64,000 bases of DNA from Polynucleobacter sp. SHI8 (GTDB lineage: Bacteria; Pseudomonadota; Gammaproteobacteria; Burkholderiales; Burkholderiaceae), in contig NZ_AP027204.1 of assembly GCF_027944005.1 (NCBI RefSeq), forward strand, positions 1,488,001-1,552,000, in the 5' to 3' direction. The position numbers and the translations under genes are program-made. Positions 58,592-64,000 of this stretch are shown piece after piece; position 1 is the first letter of the stretch, and each line of letters begins with the position of its first letter. The notes below the pieces were generated by a model. That model did not search any database. It had not been told where the DNA came from and was given only the letters and a program-made list of their open reading frames with translations.

Positions 58592-59686
58592 ATGGTTTCA
58601 AATCTAATTGAAATGTTCATGGGCAGTAGTGGTAAAGAATTAGCAACATTAGCGAGTGGCCTACTCGCTGAAAATGCTGAAAATACTACAAATAGCATTA
58701 ATAAATTAATTCCGGTGGTTTTAGGTGGAATGGCGCAAAAAGCATCCACTTCAACTGGTGCTTCTGACTTGTTCAAGATGGTGACATCACCGAATATTGA
58801 TGCGGGTGTTGCTGGTAATTTATCGAATATCTTATCTGGCGATTTGCAAAATAATCCCCTCGTAAAATCGGGTCTTGGGCTTGCTGCCATTTTATTTGGT
58901 GCTGATAAAGCAAATGGCTTAATGAGCTCACTTGCGAGTACAACTGGCATTAGCCCTTCCTCATCAAATAGCCTAGTCGGTATGGTCATGCCTCTCGTAT
59001 TTGGCGGAATCAAGCACATTGTCAATGACAAATCATTAGATGCAAACGGCTTATCAAGTCTTCTTTTAGGTCAAAAAGAATATTTACAAAAGGCTGATTT
59101 AGATCGTGGTTTATTAAATTCTATTGGGGTACCAAGCTCTGCTGCCCTTCTCGATAAATTGCCTACAAGTATAGATGCTGGTAAGGCCGCTGTAGCTGGT
59201 GTAGCTGCCGCAACGACAACCGCAACTGCAACAGCAACAAGTAGCTCGCTCATGAAATGGTTACCATGGCTTGCTGCTGGTTTGGTGGCTCTTGCATTGT
59301 GGAATATTTTTTCTGGCAAAAAACCAGTCGAAACTCCAGCAGCAGCAGTGGCACCTCCTGCAGTTTCTATTACTTATGAATACCCAGGTAAAGTATATTT
59401 CCCTGTTGGTACAAAAGACCTTGATGATGAGGCTAAAAAAGTCATCGCAAGTGTTGGTGAGGCTATCGCGAAGGATGCAAATAAGTTATCCATTACAGGT
59501 TATGCCGATAAAACAGGTGACGAAAAAATGAACGAAGAGTTAGCCAAAAATCGTGCTATGGCTGTCAAAGATGCCTTGATTGCCGCTGGTGTAAAAGAGG
59601 ATGCGATCGAAATGAAAAAACCAGAGTTTGTTACTGGAGCAGCAGACGATAAAGAAGCGCGTCGTGTAGATATTAATCGTAATTAA
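58592..59686 (+). CDS. DUF937-OmpA fusion protein
   Basis: Protein of 364 residues in three parts. Residues 1-190 resemble DUF937 (repeated helical DUF) with Ala/Ser/Gly-rich segments such as LIPVVLGGMAQKA and SLVGMVMPLVFGGIKHIV. One membrane helix at about 218-238 follows an Ala/Thr run. From about 258 to the end lies an OmpA peptidoglycan-binding domain (KVYFPVGTKDLDDEAKK, SITGYADKTGDEKMNEELAKNRAMAV, KEARRVDINRN). No classical signal peptide, so topology places the OmpA part in the periplasm by inference. Closed by a strong terminator. Confidence 0.82.
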   Translation: MVSNLIEMFMGSSGKELATLASGLLAENAENTTNSINKLIPVVLGGMAQKASTSTGASDLFKMVTSPNIDAGVAGNLSNILSGDLQNNPLVKSGLGLAAILFGADKANGLMSSLASTTGISPSSSNSLVGMVMPLVFGGIKHIVNDKSLDANGLSSLLLGQKEYLQKADLDRGLLNSIGVPSSAALLDKLPTSIDAGKAAVAGVAAATTTATATATSSSLMKWLPWLAAGLVALALWNIFSGKKPVETPAAAVAPPAVSITYEYPGKVYFPVGTKDLDDEAKKVIASVGEAIAKDANKLSITGYADKTGDEKMNEELAKNRAMAVKDALIAAGVKEDAIEMKKPEFVTGAADDKEARRVDINRN

Positions 59687-59704
59687 TTCTCAAGCTTCAC
59701 ATAC

Positions 59705-59732
59705 AAAAGATGCCACGTGAGTGGCATCTTTT
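59705..59732 (+). terminator. Strong intrinsic terminator after the DUF937-OmpA gene
   Basis: AAAAGATGCCAC (59705-59716) pairs with GTGGCATCTTTT (59721-59732) around a GTGA tetraloop, and T-runs extend on the plus strand. It is 19 bases past the stop. Its A-run on the other side could also serve the convergent Bug gene at 59751. Confidence 0.88.
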
Positions 59733-59750
59733 TTTGCTTTGAATCTACTC

Positions 59751-60740
59751 TTAATGTGCCTGATAGCCAATATCTTTGACGAGCTTACCGTATCTTGCGT
59801 AGTCTTCTTTCAAGACCTTTTCAAAATACTCGGGTGATTCATTCATTACCTCTAATCCGTATTGCTTGAGTTGCTCAACCACTTCCGGAGCATTCATGGC
59901 ACGGTTAATCTCTTGATTCAGTCTTAAGGTAATGTCTTTGGGCATACCAGCAGGTCCAGAATAAGCAAACCAACCATTAGACGTCCAACCAGGAATCGTT
60001 TCTGAAACCGTTGGAATTCCCGGCCATTCTGAGACACGACTCTTATTCGAGATTGCCAATAAGCGAATCGCTCCAGAACGAACGTGTGGTGCGGGACCGC
60101 TCACACCATCAACAGAGGCCATCACTTGCCCACCAATTTGGTCAGTGATGATTGCGGCAGTCCCTTTGTAAGGAACGTGGGTGAACGTGATGCCAGCAGT
60201 TTTGGCTAAATGCTCAAATACCAAATGCGGAAATCCACCTTCGCCATTAGAAGCAACCGTTAATTTACCTGGATTGGCTTTAGCCCAATCAATCATTTGC
60301 GCGAAAGTTTTAAATGGCGCATTATTATTTGCTGTAATGACTTGGTAGTTATAAGTCGATACGGCAATTGATGTGAAATCATTGATCGGGTTATAGGAAA
60401 TATTTTTACTGGTATGCGGCAGAACCACCATATTGCCTCCCTGAGAGGCCACAATGGTATAGCCATCCGGCTTCGACTTGGCAACAAAGTCCATACCAAT
60501 CACACCAGATGCTCCTGCTTTGTTTTCCACCACAATCGGTTGACCAAGGCGCTCTTGGAGCTTTGGCGCAATGAGTCGCGTAATGATGTCCGTGGTGTTT
60601 CCGGGAGGGAACGGTATAATGATTTTAATCGGTCGATTGGGATAGTTACTGGCCTGCCCAAAGGTCAGTGGGCAGGCAATCGCTAAGGCAACGGCAATAC
60701 CTGAACGAATACTGTTGCGCTTCTTCTCAGAAATGCTCAT
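59751..60740 (-). CDS. Bug-type tripartite tricarboxylate transporter substrate-binding protein
   Basis: Periplasmic solute-binding protein of 329 residues, TctC/Bug family, very numerous in Burkholderiales. Signal peptide ends at LTFGQA-SNY near residue 31. The family start YPNRPIKIIIPFPPGNTTDIITRLIA, the segment KAGASGVIGMDFVAKSKPDGYT, and the C-terminal block with SPEYFEKVLKEDYARYGKLVKD are all seen. No TctA/TctB membrane genes are adjacent, as usual for orphan Bug genes. It precedes the CocE-type hydrolase gene on the same strand in reverse order, with 29 bases between them, so they are co-transcribed. Confidence 0.92.
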   Translation of the reverse strand: MSISEKKRNSIRSGIAVALAIACPLTFGQASNYPNRPIKIIIPFPPGNTTDIITRLIAPKLQERLGQPIVVENKAGASGVIGMDFVAKSKPDGYTIVASQGGNMVVLPHTSKNISYNPINDFTSIAVSTYNYQVITANNNAPFKTFAQMIDWAKANPGKLTVASNGEGGFPHLVFEHLAKTAGITFTHVPYKGTAAIITDQIGGQVMASVDGVSGPAPHVRSGAIRLLAISNKSRVSEWPGIPTVSETIPGWTSNGWFAYSGPAGMPKDITLRLNQEINRAMNAPEVVEQLKQYGLEVMNESPEYFEKVLKEDYARYGKLVKDIGYQAH

Positions 60741-60769
60741 ATTAATCTCCTTATCTATTTTTCTATATC

Positions 60770-62518
60770 TTATTTTTTCTTCTTCGGAATAACTGGCACG
60801 AGTAATTTCGCTGGGTGCTTAGGCCCCATATGCAATGTCACCTTTCCGCCAAAAATAGCAGGTGGGCGGTCTTGTTCATCATCGTGCACAAATGGGCCAC
60901 AACCTTTCATAGGATTTTTCATATTCGATAACACTGCCGCTGCATCGTCATGCTCATAATCACGTCCACGAATCGATAAGGCAATGCTATATCCAACAGG
61001 CACAACAATACAGGTTGGCCAAATTTCTACATCGAGTTCATACACTTCACCCGGTGTGAGCGGCTGCTTTTCATCATGAGAATGCCACGGACGATACGGC
61101 AAACTTTTTTTCTTATCCAATTTGCGGTGTGATGCACGTAACCACCCCTGTGCAACTGGCGTCTTGGGATCAAGTGCCCCTTGGAATAAAACTTCTTTGC
61201 CTTGTGGGTCGAAAATTCTAAAAATAGCAAAAATATCTGCATCTACAGTCGATGATGAAATAAATAATTTCAAGGCCATCGGTCCTGTGATTTCCACTTC
61301 TTGCTGCTGTGGTGGGAAGGCAAATGTAACGCCATCACCCATCATGTCATAGGTAACTTGAGCGTTTTGTTTAAGGGGCTTTTGACTAAACGTTTTGGCC
61401 GTTGGATCTAAATGGAGGTTAAACCACTGAGTCCGCTTGAGAGGCCACTCTTGTTCAGCGCGTGGCTCAAATTTTTCACCTGGACTTCTGACCAACATAG
61501 AAACGGGTGGCGTCTTATTCCAACCATTCTTTTTCCCTTTGAGGAAGTAGTCAAAGAAACGTTTCTGTATCCCTATGCCATAGTCGGTATAAAACGGCGC
61601 CCAATGAGACCCACCATGTACTTCTAACCATTTTTGCTTGGATTTAGATCTGACAAAACCTTCAAAATTTCCACGTGTATGGAGTCCTTGACCGCCCCAG
61701 TTCGCTGCACTTAATACTGGAATATCAACTAAATCCAGATTGGCAGTACGCTCCATGTACCAATCATTGATCATTTCATTATCAATGACGCGTTTCCAAA
61801 TATCTTCTACATTTTTTAAGAGCTCTTCATGCGGTAATGTCTCTGGTCCACAAACGGTCTCGCCGGTATTAGGGTTTCTCTTACCCCGATCACCGACACC
61901 ATGTTGCACGGTTTTAATTTGCATTTCCAACCAATTTTTGCGGAAAGAACATGCAATCCCGCCATGACGATTGGATTCGCGATAATTATCATTCCAACCC
62001 TCCCAAACACAAATCGCGGCTAAATGCTTTGGCTTGCTAGCTGCAGCACGCCATTGATTACTTCCGTAATAAGAAATACCATTCATCCCGACTTTACCGT
62101 TACACCATTCTTGCTTGGCTAACCATTCAATACACAAGTGAATATCTTTGGTTTCACGGGCATTATTATGATCCATAAAACCTGGGGAACGACCTGCACC
62201 GCGAGAGTCAATACGGATGCAAACATACTCGTCAGGAACCCATTTTTCTGGATCAACAACTTCCCAGTTCTGGTATTTACTAGTAGTACCGCGCATGACG
62301 TCTGGATTCTCTTTTTCCATGATTTCCCAAGCGGTTTTATACCCCTCTTGGAAAGCTAAGCCTTTACCATAGGGGCCATAAGACAAAATAACAGGAAATT
62401 TACCCGCATGCGTTGGGCGAAAAATATCAGCCCGCAATACTAAGCCATCATCCATTTCAATGGGCATATCCCAATCAATGTGCATACCATCACGTACTTC
62501 TGATTTCCAAGCTTGCAT
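60770..62518 (-). CDS. CocE/NonD-family serine hydrolase
   Basis: Alpha/beta hydrolase of the CocE/NonD (X-Pro dipeptidyl-peptidase-like S15) family, 582 residues. The nucleophile is Ser149 in GMNGISYYGSNQW, preceded by the RIDSRGAGRSPGFMD block; the acid and His follow in the alpha/beta domain, and a C-terminal jelly-roll domain (about 390-582) is typical. No signal peptide, so it is probably cytoplasmic. Members cleave esters or amides, such as cocaine esterase and glutaryl-acylases; the natural substrate here is unknown. First gene of a Bug-hydrolase pair, divergent from an amidohydrolase. Confidence 0.87.
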   Translation of the reverse strand: MQAWKSEVRDGMHIDWDMPIEMDDGLVLRADIFRPTHAGKFPVILSYGPYGKGLAFQEGYKTAWEIMEKENPDVMRGTTSKYQNWEVVDPEKWVPDEYVCIRIDSRGAGRSPGFMDHNNARETKDIHLCIEWLAKQEWCNGKVGMNGISYYGSNQWRAAASKPKHLAAICVWEGWNDNYRESNRHGGIACSFRKNWLEMQIKTVQHGVGDRGKRNPNTGETVCGPETLPHEELLKNVEDIWKRVIDNEMINDWYMERTANLDLVDIPVLSAANWGGQGLHTRGNFEGFVRSKSKQKWLEVHGGSHWAPFYTDYGIGIQKRFFDYFLKGKKNGWNKTPPVSMLVRSPGEKFEPRAEQEWPLKRTQWFNLHLDPTAKTFSQKPLKQNAQVTYDMMGDGVTFAFPPQQQEVEITGPMALKLFISSSTVDADIFAIFRIFDPQGKEVLFQGALDPKTPVAQGWLRASHRKLDKKKSLPYRPWHSHDEKQPLTPGEVYELDVEIWPTCIVVPVGYSIALSIRGRDYEHDDAAAVLSNMKNPMKGCGPFVHDDEQDRPPAIFGGKVTLHMGPKHPAKLLVPVIPKKKK

Positions 62519-62665
62519 CTTTGTCTCCTTGATTTAATTTTTTAACGTTTTATACATTCTAAAACGATTTTTAAGAATCCTCATTATTTGGATGTTTTTA
62601 TCATGACAGATTGTCATAAATAATAAATAGAATAAATCTCACAATAATTTCTTTGACTACTGTCC

Positions 62666-64000
62666 ATGAAAATTCTCTCGCTAATTACCTTTGCCCTGTG
62701 CAGTTCTCTCTCCCTATCTTGTGCACATGCTACCCAATTTGTCAGCAATACAAAAGCTGCTGATGTGATTTATTATGGTGGCCCGATCGTGACTCTAAAT
62801 GATCAGCAACCGACTGCCCAAGCTGTTGCTGTGAAAAATGGCAAGATTGTTGCTGTTGGTTCTGAAAACTCCATGATATCTTGGACAGGCCAAAAAACTG
62901 AACAAGTCTTCTTGGATGGTAAAACGCTCGTACCAGGCTTTATTGATGGTCACGGTCACATGGTTAATGTGGGTCTTCAAGCAATCTCTGCTAACTTACT
63001 CCCTCCTCCCGATGGTGGTGTAGATTCGATTGCAGCACTGCAACAAGTTCTCAAAGACTGGATAGCAAAGTCTCCTGTATCCAAAAAATATGGTCTGATT
63101 ATTGGCTTTGGTTATGATGATTCGCAACTAAAAGAAAAACGTCATCCAACCAAAGAAGAGTTGGATATGGTTTCCAAAGATATCCCCATCATGTGCTTTC
63201 ATCAAAGTGGTCACATTCGCTCCTACAACAGTAAAGCTCTAGAGATGGCTGGCATCACCAGTCAAACAAAGGATCCTGTAGGCGGTATTATTCAGCGTAA
63301 AGCTGGCAGCCAAGAGCCCAATGGAGTTTTTGAAGAAAGCGCCATGCTTTTGGTAGATACCAAAATACTGCCAAAGGTAGGTACGGAAGAAATGTTTAAC
63401 TTGGCGATGGCTGGTCAAGAATTGTACAAACGATTTGGTCATACGACGGGCCAAGAAGGTTTAGCGATTGCACCATTTCTTTTGGGCTTAACAGAAATGG
63501 CCAATCGTAAAAAGCTCGAGATAGATGTGGTTGCCTACCCGCCCATCATGTTCCCTGGTATTGAAAAAGCAATGCAAAGCCTCTATGTCAGTCAAAAGTA
63601 TCAAAACCACCTTCGTATTGGTGGGGTTAAACTCGTATTAGATGGATCACCCCAGGGTAAAACCGCTTGGCTAACTAAACCTTACTTTAAAGTTCCTGAT
63701 GGGCAAAAGGAAGACTATAACGGCTATGGCTCGATGCCGGATGCGGATGCCAATCGGTTCATTACGCAGGCCTATGCAAATCGTTGGCAAATCTTAACTC
63801 ATACCAATGGTGATGCTGCCATTGATCAACTGATTGAGGGTATTGGACTTGCGAAGAAAAAATATCCAAATACGATGATCACGCCGGTAATGATCCACGG
63901 TCAAGTAATGCGAGCTGATCAAATCCCTAAACTTAAACAATTAGGCATTTTCCCATCGGTCTTTCCGATGCATACTTTTTACTGGGGAGACTGGCATCGC
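62666..64000 (+). CDS. Exported amidohydrolase (YtcJ-like), 3' end outside window
   Basis: The frame from ATG 62666 stays open to the window end, giving 445 residues of an unfinished protein. A signal peptide ends near residue 22 at CAHA-TQF. The metal-dependent hydrolase motif HxH is His96 and His98 in VPGFIDGHGHM, preceded by the family's beta-sandwich start (GGPIVTLNDQQPTAQAVAVKNGKIVAVGS). The composition and DGSPQGKTAW later resemble the YtcJ/amidohydrolase 3 group. Divergent from the CocE-type hydrolase with 147 bases between starts. Substrate unknown; the missing C-terminus holds the last metal ligand. Confidence 0.85.
   Translation, partial: MKILSLITFALCSSLSLSCAHATQFVSNTKAADVIYYGGPIVTLNDQQPTAQAVAVKNGKIVAVGSENSMISWTGQKTEQVFLDGKTLVPGFIDGHGHMVNVGLQAISANLLPPPDGGVDSIAALQQVLKDWIAKSPVSKKYGLIIGFGYDDSQLKEKRHPTKEELDMVSKDIPIMCFHQSGHIRSYNSKALEMAGITSQTKDPVGGIIQRKAGSQEPNGVFEESAMLLVDTKILPKVGTEEMFNLAMAGQELYKRFGHTTGQEGLAIAPFLLGLTEMANRKKLEIDVVAYPPIMFPGIEKAMQSLYVSQKYQNHLRIGGVKLVLDGSPQGKTAWLTKPYFKVPDGQKEDYNGYGSMPDADANRFITQAYANRWQILTHTNGDAAIDQLIEGIGLAKKKYPNTMITPVMIHGQVMRADQIPKLKQLGIFPSVFPMHTFYWGDWHR

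Noticed and set aside
58564..59031. Antisense 155-codon frame opposite the DUF937-OmpA gene
   Set aside because: The plus strand frame is much longer with a recognised OmpA domain; the opposite frame is a shadow.

Overview
The window reads as a chromosome segment of a low-to-moderate GC betaproteobacterium of the order Burkholderiales, most likely Polynucleobacter or a close relative. This rests on three things seen in the sequence: the Burkholderiales-style gene order rpsA-ihfB-lapA-lapB-ugd-rfaE-hldD and gyrA-serC-pheA-hisC-tyrA-aroA-cmk, a tmRNA with tag ANDERFALAA, and AT-rich spacers around compact core genes (GC looks to be in the low forties by eye, not computed). No rRNA, tRNA, insertion sequence, prophage or CRISPR array was seen. 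The genus call is an inference.

Layout. 1-4058: the 3' end of rne followed by a molybdenum-cofactor operon (moaA-mobA-moeA) and a small membrane protein. 4075-10788: housekeeping metabolism (2-hydroxyacid dehydrogenase, fdxA and its reductase, a TerC protein, thyA-folA, pmbA, mog). 10804-11447: a first vapBC-type toxin-antitoxin pair with a 16-bp palindrome lying on its predicted promoter. 11732-17541: orn, an M48 protease, rsgA, a CobD/CbiB-like membrane protein, a Nudix hydrolase and an exported serine hydrolase, the last abutting a ModA-like binding protein (17542-18312). 18363-20409: rpsP-rimM-trmD-rplS. 20557-22252: two small envelope proteins and a second vapBC-like pair. 22480-28663: an acyl-CoA catabolic cluster (deacetylase-like enzyme, acyl-CoA ligase, etfB-etfA, large acyl-CoA dehydrogenase). 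28748-30779: mltB and cysM, which overlap tail to tail. 30881-36514: a ComEA-like protein and the heptose/LPS block. 36567-47276: rpsA, cmk, the aromatic amino-acid and serine block, and gyrA. 47447-49919: an OmpA-like porin, ubiG, gph and ssrA (tmRNA).

The stretch behind ssrA (49920-54176) looks accessory: an AT-rich spacer with a 16-bp-arm inverted repeat, a small secreted protein, a cysteine-rich lipoprotein translationally coupled to a large autotransporter-like protein, a PsiE-family protein and an orphan 88-residue ORF. 54190-58324 encodes a compact cbb3-type oxidase (CcoN, CcoO, a single-heme CcoP-like subunit) with a SCO copper chaperone and an unknown membrane protein; CcoN carries a CcoS-like N-terminal extension. 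The window ends with a DUF937-OmpA fusion protein, a Bug-type solute-binding protein, a CocE/NonD hydrolase and the beginning of an exported amidohydrolase.

The best candidates for something new are the coupled lipoprotein/autotransporter locus with mirror-image cysteine spacing, the CcoS-CcoN fusion combined with a one-heme CcoP, and the operator architectures of the two toxin-antitoxin pairs. Function calls are by motif recognition only; no database search was possible.
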